A DNA stretch of 64,000 nt from Pseudomonas frederiksbergensis. Its GTDB lineage: Bacteria > Pseudomonadota > Gammaproteobacteria > Pseudomonadales > Pseudomonadaceae. Location of the stretch: assembly GCF_000802155.2 (NCBI RefSeq), contig NZ_JQGJ02000010.1, forward strand, positions 168,699 through 232,698, in the 5' to 3' direction. Positions 8,001 through 14,716 of this stretch are shown here, piece by piece. The position numbers and the translations under genes are program-made. Every line of letters starts with the position of its first letter. Within the stretch, counting starts at the first letter, position 1. The notes beneath the pieces were generated by a model, which was given only the letters and a program-made list of their open reading frames with translations, was not told the DNA's origin and searched no databases.

Positions 8001-8930
8001 ATGAAGACGCGGCTAATGCTCAACAAAGGTTCGAAACCATCAGCCGTAAAGGTGTCCCTGGCAGCAGCGTTCGTCATTGTGTGCTGGGCCTACTCACCGA
8101 TTGGTATTCGCATCGGCCTTCAGGCATACGAACCCGGCCACCTGGCGTTGATGAGATTCCTCATCGCCTCGACGTTCATGGCCGCTGTGGCCTTGGCCAA
8201 GGGCATTTGCCTGCCTCGATTGAAGGACGTGCCGCTGCTCGCCCTGCTGGGTTTTTTCGCCGTCAGCCTGCATCACATCGCCCTCAACTACGGGCAGCGA
8301 GGTGTCAGCGCTGGCGCCGCCAGTGTCCTGGCCCAAACCACGCCGTTGTTCAGTGCGCTACTGGCGCGTTTCGTCTTCAAGAACAGTGTCAATGGTTGGC
8401 AGTGGATGTGCGTGTTGTTGGGGTTGGCGGGCGCTGCCGTAGTGGTCGCGGGAGATCGTGGTTTGGGTCAGATAAATGCCCATGGACTGCTGATCCTCCT
8501 GGCGGCATTGTCCTGGAGCTTGTATTTCGCCCTGCAAAAACGCCATTGCCATCGCTACGACGGCCTGACCATGGTCTGTTACACCGTCTGGTCGGGAACC
8601 GCGCTGTTATTCCTCTTCGCGCCCGGGCTGCTGAACGAGGCGAAACAAGCGCCCACTTCGGTGAATCTGGCCGTGCTGATGCTCGGCATCTTTCCCAGCG
8701 CGCTGGCGTACCTCGCCTGGGCATACGTCCTGGCCCACAGCGATGTGAGCCGAGCGTCCATGGCGCTTTACCTGATCCCGCCGACCGCCATGCTGATGGC
8801 CTCGATGATCCTGGCCGAACGTCCCTCGGCGATGGTCGTCGTCGGGACGGCCATCGTATTGACCAGCGTCCTTGCACTCAACCTTGCCCCCGCGAGGCAG
8901 CTAGCAAAACTCGGAAAGCGGAACACCTAA
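8001..8930 (+). CDS. EamA/DMT-family transporter, probable exporter
   Basis: 309 residues with about ten membrane segments in two EamA repeats. The first repeat starts near VSLAAAFVIVCWAYSPIGIR and ends before GDRGLGQ; the second begins at HGLLILLAALSWSLYFAL and ends at LTSVLALNLAP. The short basic N-terminus is cytoplasmic. Members of this family export amino acids, purines or toxic metabolites; the substrate is not evident. Divergent partner of the LysR gene at 7040-7915, which is its probable regulator. An in-frame ATG at 8016 is an alternative start. Confidence 0.85.
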   Translation: MKTRLMLNKGSKPSAVKVSLAAAFVIVCWAYSPIGIRIGLQAYEPGHLALMRFLIASTFMAAVALAKGICLPRLKDVPLLALLGFFAVSLHHIALNYGQRGVSAGAASVLAQTTPLFSALLARFVFKNSVNGWQWMCVLLGLAGAAVVVAGDRGLGQINAHGLLILLAALSWSLYFALQKRHCHRYDGLTMVCYTVWSGTALLFLFAPGLLNEAKQAPTSVNLAVLMLGIFPSALAYLAWAYVLAHSDVSRASMALYLIPPTAMLMASMILAERPSAMVVVGTAIVLTSVLALNLAPARQLAKLGKRNT

Positions 8931-9008
8931 TTTCCGAAACGTCCCACAACAAAGTCCTTGAAGTACGCGATACGGTCACATCCCAACCAAAAGCCGAGAA
9001 TGCCAAGG

Positions 9009-9713
9009 ATGAATGAAGTGACCAAGAAAGCCGTGATCGTTTTCAGCGGCGGCCAGGATTCCACCACCTGCCTGATCCACGCATTACCCCAGTACGACGA
9101 AATCCACTGCATCACCTTCGATTACGGCCAACGCCATCGCGCCGAGATTGAAGTGGCGAAGGACCTCGCCAAGCATTTTGGCGTGACGGCCCATAAAGTC
9201 CTGGACACCACGTTATTGAACGAACTGGCGGTCAGCAGCCTGACTCGCGCCAATATTCCGGTTCCCTCGGCGAACAGCAGCAAGGACGGCCCGCCTAATA
9301 CATTCGTGCCGGGTCGCAATATTCTGTTTCTGACGTTGGCGTCGATCTATGCCTATCAAGTGGGGGCTGAAGCGGTGATCACCGGTGTGTGCGAAACGGA
9401 TTTTTCAGGGTATCCGGATTGCCGGGACAGTTTTGTAAAAGCCATGAACATCGCGATCGAAACCGGCATGGATTACAAATTGCGCATCGAGACTCCGTTG
9501 ATGTGGCTGAACAAGGCAGAGACCTGGGCCTTGGCGGATTATCACAACCAGCTGGAACTAGTGATGAACCGTACGCTGACTTGTTATAACGGCGTGGTGG
9601 GCAGTGGGTGCGGGGGCTGTGATGCTTGCAGTCTTCGCGCAGGAGGGCTGAAGGCTTTTACTGAAAATAGGGAAAGGGTTAGCAAGACACTAAAAAATAA
9701 AATAAATATATAA
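9009..9713 (+). CDS. queC: 7-cyano-7-deazaguanine synthase (QueC), enteric-type copy
   Basis: 234 residues from ATG 9009; ATG 9000 is an alternative. The PP-loop VFSGGQDSTTCL (~10-21), the GQRHRAE segment, the FVPGRNILFLTLA motif and the C-terminal zinc site CYNG...GCGGCDACSLRAGG are all present. QueC converts 7-carboxy-7-deazaguanine to preQ0 with ammonia and ATP, toward queuosine. The protein is, from memory, far closer to the Escherichia coli QueC type (CVTFDYGQRHRAEI, TGVCETDFSGYPDCRD) than to the usual Pseudomonas one. No queD, queE or queF is nearby. The last 30 codons and the following 40 bp are notably AT-rich, which fits horizontal transfer. Confidence 0.9.
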   Translation: MNEVTKKAVIVFSGGQDSTTCLIHALPQYDEIHCITFDYGQRHRAEIEVAKDLAKHFGVTAHKVLDTTLLNELAVSSLTRANIPVPSANSSKDGPPNTFVPGRNILFLTLASIYAYQVGAEAVITGVCETDFSGYPDCRDSFVKAMNIAIETGMDYKLRIETPLMWLNKAETWALADYHNQLELVMNRTLTCYNGVVGSGCGGCDACSLRAGGLKAFTENRERVSKTLKNKINI

Positions 9714-9824
9714 AAAACACTTAGACCGATGGCCATCAAATTGACGGCCATCCTCTTCAGGCAGGCGAGCCCCGACGATTCATCAAATAATCAACGCCAA
9801 CTCAACAATCAAGAGGGTTTCGTC

Positions 9825-10078
9825 ATGAAAAGATACAGGCCCGTCACCGGTACCGAGTGCATCATCGCTTCGTTATTGATCGACATAGAAGCACCGCTGG
9901 ACGTCTTGCACGAAACCGCGTGCCGACCGCATTCGCGCCGCCACCCAGTTTCTTGAAACCTGGCATTCGAAGGGGGGCCTATAGCGAATTGGCTCGTGTG
10001 CTGGTGGTTTCATTGCGCGAAGACTGCGATTTGCTGGATGTCGTGGGGCGCCGCTTGCAGTCGCAGGTTGCAACTTGA
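9825..10078 (+). pseudogene. Small Pseudomonas hypothetical gene broken by two +1 frameshifts
   Basis: A good ribosome site (GAGGG at 9813-9817) precedes ATG 9825. The reading frame gives MKRYRPVTGTECIIASLLID and continues to LHETAC at 9923. Coherent coding then moves to the next frame (DRIRAATQFLETWHSK, from 9925) and again to the third frame (AYSELARVLVVSLRED onward) until the stop at 10076-10078. Each jump is explained by one extra base, in CC at 9923-9924 and in the run of six G at 9972-9977. Joined, the product is about 83 residues and resembles short helical proteins common in Pseudomonas, of unknown function. It is either a real pseudogene or carries two sequencing errors. Confidence 0.6.
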
Positions 10079-10084
10079 CAAAGA

Positions 10085-10107
10085 AAAAGGCGCCTTGCGG
10101 CGCCCTT
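10085..10107 (-). terminator. Rho-independent terminator of the toxin/immunity operon
   Basis: Read on the minus strand, a GGCGCC-GCAA-GGCGCC hairpin is followed by TTTTTCTTT. It lies 58 bp after the last immunity gene's stop. Confidence 0.75.
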
Positions 10108-10164
10108 CGGAAACGCGGCTCCTATATCAGGGGAACATAGCAGTGTCGTTATACTTGCGAAGAA

Positions 10165-10554
10165 TTACCTAAACTTGATCAGCACAGCTGCAATTATCAT
10201 CCAGACCAAGCTAAAGATCATAAGTGTAAAATCAACGATCAAAAGACGTTTCAAGCCTGCCGGAAAGATTGCGTAATCGGATGAGTCCAAGTCGCCGAGG
10301 CGAATGTGCGTTTTGGGCATCATAATCATCGCCGTGTTTTTCGTTATTTCCATGACAGACCAAATCCAACCGCGCCTCCCCAGACACGGCCCCCAGAGAT
10401 AAATATAACCACTGTTTTTCAGTGCATCTTTTAAAGCATTCAAACGACAATGACCGAGATACACACAGCATATAACTCCCGCAACTACAAAAAGCGCCCA
10501 GCCACCGGCAATAACTAGGGCAAGCCATGGAGGCCAAGTATCGATACTGTTCAT
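10165..10554 (-). CDS. Membrane immunity protein 3 (paralogue in the orphan cassette array)
   Basis: 129 residues with an N-terminal membrane helix (~10-35), a basic middle region and a C-terminal helix pair (~100-128). It is a paralogue of the products at 11082-11465 and 11920-12309: the three share ALKNSxYIYLWGPxLGRRG in the middle (weaker in copy 1) and GDxxxxDxxxFPxxLKRLL before the last helix. Copies 2 and 3 are closest. The ATG overlaps the stop of the decayed toxin gene (10551-11013) as ATGA. A membrane-resident immunity protein fits a toxin that acts on the inner membrane. The reading frame is intact although its toxin partner is broken, which suggests it is kept for protection. Function is inferred from position and paralogy. 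Confidence 0.7.
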   Translation of the reverse strand: MNSIDTWPPWLALVIAGGWALFVVAGVICCVYLGHCRLNALKDALKNSGYIYLWGPCLGRRGWIWSVMEITKNTAMIMMPKTHIRLGDLDSSDYAIFPAGLKRLLIVDFTLMIFSLVWMIIAAVLIKFR

Positions 10555-11013
10555 GGATGTGTAACCTCATAAAATTTATCGCCTGTATATTCGCCAGCCT
10601 TACCGCCGTAAGTTGCCCCCATCCATCCACCCGTACCTACCAATGCTGCGACACAGATAACGCCTCCGACGCCTGTCGAGACGCCAAGAGCCAGGCACAT
10701 CGAAGCGCCGGCAACTTTGCCGATCCTTCCTCCCACCGCGCCACCCGCAGTGGACAAGCAGAATTTTCCGCTCTCGGTAACCTGACCCGCTCACAAGCCT
10801 CCTCTGCCCCCCCATTGCACACAGCCTGAACCGCCAACACCGAAGACACCCCACCAATCCCAATCCCGACATACCCGCCCATCTGCATATATCTCGCAGC
10901 ACGACTGGTGCTTTCCACATGCGTGGCGTACCCCGGTATCTGCCCCGGCGCACCGCGCGTTGTTTCAGTGGTGCACCAAGCTGCCGCTGGAGATGTCAAT
11001 GGCTGGAAGTCAT
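10551..11013 (-). pseudogene. Decayed orphan toxin C-terminus (cassette 3)
   Basis: Homologous to the end of the PAAR effector (12306-13715) and to the orphan at 11462-11923. Against those copies it has: an extra base just after ATG 11013; a TGG to TGA change in the HHW codon (10965-10967); an extra base in the AACAAGGC tract (~10955-10963); and a lost A (two instead of three, 10779-10780), which throws RFTEGGKF out of frame. The readable pieces are GAPGQIPGYATHVESTSRAA with the glycine-rich MGGYVGIGIGG helix, and then STAGGAVGGRIGKVAG to the stop. The variable end differs from the other two toxins, so it was once a distinct specificity. The stop still overlaps the immunity 3 start. Confidence 0.8.
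10777..10975 (-). repeat. Shared toxin tract, copy C (in decayed cassette 3)
   Basis: Nearly the same DNA as the tracts at 11661-11898 and 12502-12738, encoding GAPGQIPGYA...AVQAVCNGG...EACERV. This copy carries the indels and nonsense change described for the pseudogene. Confidence 0.85.
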
Positions 11014-11039
11014 CTAAGCTTTACCAATAGCGCTCCGAA
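11010..11039 (-). pseudogene. Ten-codon remnant of a further immunity gene
   Basis: On the minus strand the 30 nt before the decayed cassette 3 read FGALLVKLR-stop, 26 of 30 bases identical to the end of immunity gene 1 (LGALLVRLR-stop, 11920-11949), including the AGATGA overlap with the next ATG. Immunity gene 2 already ended at 11082, so this scrap belongs to another, deleted gene. Confidence 0.65.
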
Positions 11040-11081
11040 CTTCGCGGACGAGCTGTCCGTTATTCATCTAGCGTTGATGGA

Positions 11082-11465
11082 TTATTCGAACTGGATCAAC
11101 ACGGCTACGACTGCCATCCAGGCGAGGCCGATATAGATTATCGTCATCTCAATTAATAGGAGGCGTTTCAAATAACGAGGGAAGTTCTCGATATCAACAG
11201 GGTCTACCTCCCCGATAGCGATTGATGCTCTAGGCCAAAGCACCATTCCGGCAATTTTTCCTATCTCTAAGAGCGACCAAACCACCCCCCGCCTCCCCAG
11301 GCTCGGCCCCCAGAGATAAATATAGTGGCTGTTCTTCAAGGCCTCCTTTATCGCATCCAGATGGCGTTGGCTCAGGTATAGACCGAATACCGCCCCTACA
11401 AAGCTCAATAGGATCGGGCCCCCATTCAAAATGAGGAGGCCCCATACAGGCCACCCGCTGATCAA
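11082..11465 (-). CDS. Membrane immunity protein 2
   Basis: 127 residues, paralogue of the products at 10165-10554 and 11920-12309, with the same layout: N-terminal helix (LLILNGGPILLSFVGAVFGL), basic loop with LWGPSLGRRG, the DIENFPRYLKRLL motif and a C-terminal helix (IIYIGLAWMAVVAVLIQF). The ATG overlaps the stop of the orphan toxin end (11462-11923) as ATGA, so the pair is translationally coupled. Expected to sit in the inner membrane and neutralise the toxin encoded immediately before it. The call is by position and paralogy; no experimentally studied homologue is recognised with certainty. Confidence 0.7.
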   Translation of the reverse strand: MISGWPVWGLLILNGGPILLSFVGAVFGLYLSQRHLDAIKEALKNSHYIYLWGPSLGRRGVVWSLLEIGKIAGMVLWPRASIAIGEVDPVDIENFPRYLKRLLLIEMTIIYIGLAWMAVVAVLIQFE

Positions 11466-11923
11466 GGCTCTATAACGTCATACAATAACTCACCGATGGC
11501 CTCCCCCCTTTGACCGCCCACCGTTGTGCCTGCCCATGAGCCGGCTGCCACCACAGTCGCAATACAAATAACGCCTCCAACACCGGTAGTAACTCCAAGC
11601 GCCAAGCAAACAGCGCCACTCGCCGCACAAGCGCCTATCCCCCCAGCTACCCCGCGGAAAGTAGACCCAACAAATTTCCCTCCCTCAGTAAACCTGGCCC
11701 GCTCACAAGCTTTCTCTGAACCCCCGTTGCAAACAGCCTGAACCGCCAGTACCGAAGAAACCCCACCAATCCCAATCCCGACATACCCACCCATCTGCAT
11801 ATATTTCGCTGCACGACTGATGCTCTCCACATGCGAGGCATACCCCGGTATCTGCCCCGGCGCGCCAGCCTTGTTCCAGTGATGAACCAGACAACGGCTG
11901 GAGACGCCAATGGCTGGAATCAT
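11462..11923 (-). CDS. Orphan toxin C-terminus without PAAR (cassette 2)
   Basis: 153 residues, intact frame from ATG 11923, which overlaps the immunity 1 stop. Residues ~12-95 (LVHHWNKAGAPGQIPGYAS through TEGGKFVGST) are nearly identical to residues ~327-410 of the PAAR effector, then the sequence diverges (FRGVAGGIGACAASGAVC...). It keeps two glycine-zipper hydrophobic segments and the paired cysteines. There is no PAAR, LysM-like or adaptor region, so the product cannot be loaded on the T6SS spike by itself. It resembles the orphan CT modules behind cdiA and rhs genes: a stored toxin end that could be recombined onto the full-length gene through the shared tract. Confidence 0.72.
   Translation of the reverse strand: MIPAIGVSSRCLVHHWNKAGAPGQIPGYASHVESISRAAKYMQMGGYVGIGIGGVSSVLAVQAVCNGGSEKACERARFTEGGKFVGSTFRGVAGGIGACAASGAVCLALGVTTGVGGVICIATVVAAGSWAGTTVGGQRGEAIGELLYDVIEP
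11661..11898 (-). repeat. Shared toxin tract, copy B (in orphan cassette 2)
   Basis: About 240 bp, nearly identical to copy A at 12502-12738. Homology ends sharply where the variable toxin ends begin, as expected of a recombination tract. Confidence 0.88.
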
Positions 11924-12309
11924 CTAAGCCTTACCAATAGTGCCCCGAGCATTATCCCAATCGACGCAACAAGCATCATCGCCACATAAATGTTCAGAAG
12001 TCGTTTCAGATGGAGCGGAAAGTTCTCGATATCGCCAGCGCTTACATCCCCAAGTTGAACGTATGCCCCTGGCCAAGTGACCATTCCGGCAATTTTGTTG
12101 ACCAGCACCCATCCTCCGAACCGACCCTGTCTCCGCCATGCGGCCCCCCAAGTAGAGACATAACTGCCGTTGCGCAAAGCCTGCATCATAGAGTCCAGAT
12201 GTCGATGACCTAGGTACAGGTTGAATACGACACAAAAAAAGGCCAGCAGATGCGGACTGCCAACAACAATGACAACAACCCAGGGCGACCAACTATCAAT
12301 GCGAATCAC
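11920..12309 (-). CDS. Membrane immunity protein 1 (partner of the PAAR effector)
   Basis: 129 residues. Helices are predicted at ~10-35 (VVVIVVGSPHLLAFFCVVFN) and ~105-127 (IYVAMMLVASIGIMLGALLV), with a basic central loop (WRRQGRFGG) and the family motif DIENFPLHLKRLL. It is the most divergent of the three immunity paralogues: the loop reads WGAAWRRQG instead of LWGPxLGRRG. The ATG overlaps the stop of the PAAR effector gene by 4 nt, the usual arrangement for T6SS effector-immunity pairs. Predicted to protect against the effector's membrane-active C-terminus, either by binding it in the membrane or by blocking insertion. Confidence 0.74.
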   Translation of the reverse strand: MIRIDSWSPWVVVIVVGSPHLLAFFCVVFNLYLGHRHLDSMMQALRNGSYVSTWGAAWRRQGRFGGWVLVNKIAGMVTWPGAYVQLGDVSAGDIENFPLHLKRLLNIYVAMMLVASIGIMLGALLVRLR

Positions 12310-13715
12310 GGTTGGGTACTCTCAAAAATAATCTCACCTATTGCCTCGCCCCCTATTCCGCCACCAGTCGTCCCTGCCCATGCGCCGGCCGCAACCACCG
12401 CCGCAACACAAACAACTCCCCCAATCCCCGTAGAAACACCAAGTGCAAGGCAAACGGGAGCACTCGCCCAAGAAGCAAGCCCCCCTATAGCTATTCCTCC
12501 CGTAGTCGATCCAACAAACTTCCCTCCCTCGGTAAACCTGACCCGCTCACAAGCCTCCTCAGAGCCCCCGTTACACACAGCCTGAACCGCCAGCAACGAA
12601 GACACCCCACCAATCCCAATCCCGACATACCCGCCCATCTGCATATATTTCGCAGCACGACTGGTGCTTTCCACATGCGAGGCATACCCCGGTATCTGCC
12701 CCGGCGCGCCAGCCTTGTTCCAGTGATGAACCAGACTGCGATTCGAAATGCCGAGGGCAGTCTTCAGCTTGGGGTGGTCGCCCAGTGTCGTATGGCCGCG
12801 CAGGCGGGTGGAGTTCAGCAAATGAGCATCCAATTGGGCGAGCAGAAGTTTGCGCTCGGTAAAAAACTGCGTTGACTTGAGATGGCCGTGCTGGCGATAG
12901 CTGTCCTGATGCAAGCGCTCCATGGCTTGCAGGGTGTCGCGCAGGCTGGTCAGGTGTTTTTCCATCACCACGGCGCTGACACCGAGCCAGGTCGAGGTCT
13001 GGCCGGTGAAGCTGGCAATCTCGGCCGCGTAGCGGTGCATGAAGTCGGCTTGTTCGGCTGTCAGGTCTTCGAGCGCAGCATTCACCGTTTCCGCTGCCGC
13101 CATCACCTGAGCTTCTTCGCGGGTGCATTGCAGATTGTTCGGGTCGCTCAGCACGATCATCGAACCGGCTTTTACAACATCGCGGTGAGGGTTCAACGCT
13201 CGGAATTTGCGCATCACCTGCGGGTCGGGCGCGGGGAATAACGTGGCTTCCAAGGCTTCACGGCTCACGCTTTTAGGGACGACGAAGAAGCCCGGTTCCT
13301 GAGGCTCCAGGCGGGTGGATGCTCCGAACGGCAGTTGGCTTGAGGGGGTGAAGCTCGAATGCCGCGGTGCAATCGACGCGTCCACGGCGTGTTGAGAAGC
13401 CGGTTGAGCGGCGCGACTGGCTTGCGGTGCAGGGCTTCCGTTCTTGTAGCTGGCCGTGAATACGGAAGGTAGCAGGCGTGCGTTGCAGGGGCAGCCACTT
13501 TGGCTTTCCAGCGTACCTGCCATGAGCCGGCCATTGCTGGTCATGTGGGTTATACCGCCGATGATCCGATACGTTTTGCCATCCTTGCCGCACGTTACGC
13601 GGTCACCTTCACAGGCATGAAGGAGCCCGCCCAGGCTGAAGCTTGCGTCCCCATCCAGAACCTTCCCACCACAGGTGGTTTGGTCACCTAGCCCAATGTA
13701 GTAACCCCGGTTCAT
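12306..13715 (-). CDS. PAAR-domain T6SS effector with glycine-zipper, probably pore-forming, C-terminus
   Basis: 469 residues. Residues ~1-85 form a PAAR/DUF4150-type spike tip (YYIGLGDQTTCGGKVLDGDA, GDRVTCG, THMTSNGRLMAGT, CPC). A disordered Ala/Pro/Ser linker follows (~92-150), then a LysM-like stretch (LNPHRDVVKAGSMIVLSDPN, ~177-196) and a helical region (~200-315). The end (~327-469) contains MGGYVGIGIGGVSSLLAVQAVC and several GG/GxxxG-rich hydrophobic helices with paired cysteines (VCLALGVSTGIGGVVCVAAV), as expected of a toxin that inserts in the inner membrane of the target. ATGA overlaps link it to the PAAR gene upstream and the immunity gene downstream. No VgrG or other T6SS structural gene is in the window. 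The toxic activity is inferred from composition. Confidence 0.8.
   Translation of the reverse strand: MNRGYYIGLGDQTTCGGKVLDGDASFSLGGLLHACEGDRVTCGKDGKTYRIIGGITHMTSNGRLMAGTLESQSGCPCNARLLPSVFTASYKNGSPAPQASRAAQPASQHAVDASIAPRHSSFTPSSQLPFGASTRLEPQEPGFFVVPKSVSREALEATLFPAPDPQVMRKFRALNPHRDVVKAGSMIVLSDPNNLQCTREEAQVMAAAETVNAALEDLTAEQADFMHRYAAEIASFTGQTSTWLGVSAVVMEKHLTSLRDTLQAMERLHQDSYRQHGHLKSTQFFTERKLLLAQLDAHLLNSTRLRGHTTLGDHPKLKTALGISNRSLVHHWNKAGAPGQIPGYASHVESTSRAAKYMQMGGYVGIGIGGVSSLLAVQAVCNGGSEEACERVRFTEGGKFVGSTTGGIAIGGLASWASAPVCLALGVSTGIGGVVCVAAVVAAGAWAGTTGGGIGGEAIGEIIFESTQP
12502..12738 (-). repeat. Shared toxin tract, copy A (in the PAAR effector)
   Basis: Codes for residues ~327-405 of the effector. 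It is the reference copy of the three-fold repeat; the sequence on its 3' side is cassette-specific. Confidence 0.88.
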
Positions 13716-14245
13716 TGGATGGCATCCTTCGCCCCATCTGACCGCAGGCCGGCTCCCTGCGCCTGTTCAGTCCCGGGCAGGAAGTCATCCGCCAACGGCA
13801 CGCCCTCACGGGCAATGAGCAACAACGCGCCTTGTGGCGTATTGATAATTTCATCGCCATTGCTCAGGACGCTGCCCACCAGCGCAACATGACAGTTGCC
13901 CTCGCCCGCGCCAGTGACGATCCGCGCAGTGCGGCCATCGGCATACACAACCTGATCGCCCTTGCACGCTGCGCTGACTTGGCGTCCGTCCGCCAACGGC
14001 AGTTCAAACGACGCCGAACCTCGCTGGATAACCCCGCCATCGCGAGTCTGGCTGCCTTCGGTGGCGACTCGGTAAATGGCGATCGGTGGATGAACCTGGG
14101 CGTACGCCTGTCGTCGGTGGACGATCGCTAACCCGTGTTCGTCGAAACCGGCAAGTTGCTGATCCGTGAAAGGTGAGTCGTCCAGGCGACGAAGATACTC
14201 AGCGGATGCTTCGTTGGTATAGGCGAGTTGCAGAGATGCGTGCAT
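13712..14245 (-). CDS. Stand-alone PAAR-like protein preceding the PAAR effector
   Basis: 177 residues. Residues ~58-150 carry the PAAR-like pattern (YRVATEGSQTRDGGVIQRGS, CKGDQVVYADGRTARIVTG, CHVALVGSVLSNGDEIINTP). The N-terminal ~55 residues are helical and charged and have no recognised fold. It lacks a toxin extension. It lies 4 nt (ATGA) upstream of the effector and has AGGAG 10 nt before its ATG, so it is the first gene of the toxin operon. It may cap or adapt the effector, or act as an alternative spike tip; two PAAR-like proteins in a row is not the simplest effector layout. The PAAR assignment is by pattern only. Confidence 0.6.
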   Translation of the reverse strand: MHASLQLAYTNEASAEYLRRLDDSPFTDQQLAGFDEHGLAIVHRRQAYAQVHPPIAIYRVATEGSQTRDGGVIQRGSASFELPLADGRQVSAACKGDQVVYADGRTARIVTGAGEGNCHVALVGSVLSNGDEIINTPQGALLLIAREGVPLADDFLPGTEQAQGAGLRSDGAKDAIQ

Positions 14246-14716
14246 TTTTTCAAGGCTCCTACCCAGGGGTCGCTGTTCGCTTGGCCTCTGCCAAGTCGAA
14301 CGAATTCAGAGCTATGAATAAAACGTTGTGGCGCGGGTAAGCCGCAATTACGAAGAAGAGGCATTTGGAGCGAAAAAGACGTTTCGCACAGGGAAGTATT
14401 CGTCTTCCTACATGCTTTGCGGTTCTGCTGCGCGATTTGCTCGAAAACGAGGCACTTACTGATACACCGCCTTCGGAGCAGGCTCGCACCCACATGGGTC
14501 TATAGAGTCTGCAAAGGTCATTTGCTTTTCGGATAACAGTCGCATCAGGAACCAATAGGGAACGCCCCAACGGAATGCGTGTTTTCCTAAAGTAAGAGGC
14601 GTTTTCCTTGCCGCTTGTCGGGACTGTCATCTTTGACAGTATCGCTGGAGTTCTCGATAGCTTCAGGCTCTCAGTGTCTGAAGCAGCGCCTTCATTTGGA
14701 CGAGGCGCCGCCACTC
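14246..14716. other. Intergenic region upstream of the PAAR operon
   Basis: 470 bp without a recognisable gene. It must hold the promoter of the minus-strand PAAR operon (start 14245). The only clear element is the 18-nt inverted repeat at 14623-14640, listed separately. Short open frames here look like chance frames. Confidence 0.5.
14622..14641. promoter_or_regulatory. lux/las-box-like inverted repeat ACTGTCA-N4-TGACAGT
   Basis: Perfect 7-bp half-sites separated by TCTT. The 20-bp frame fits the NNCT-N12-AGNN pattern recalled for LuxR-type quorum-sensing boxes of Pseudomonas. The same half-sites and spacing recur at 36878-36897. It lies 77 bp before ATG 14717. Confidence 0.45.

Noticed and set aside
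12312..12875. 187-codon plus-strand frame opposite the PAAR effector
   Set aside because: Lies on the strand opposite the toxin, crosses the immunity junction, and its sequence follows the repeat tract.
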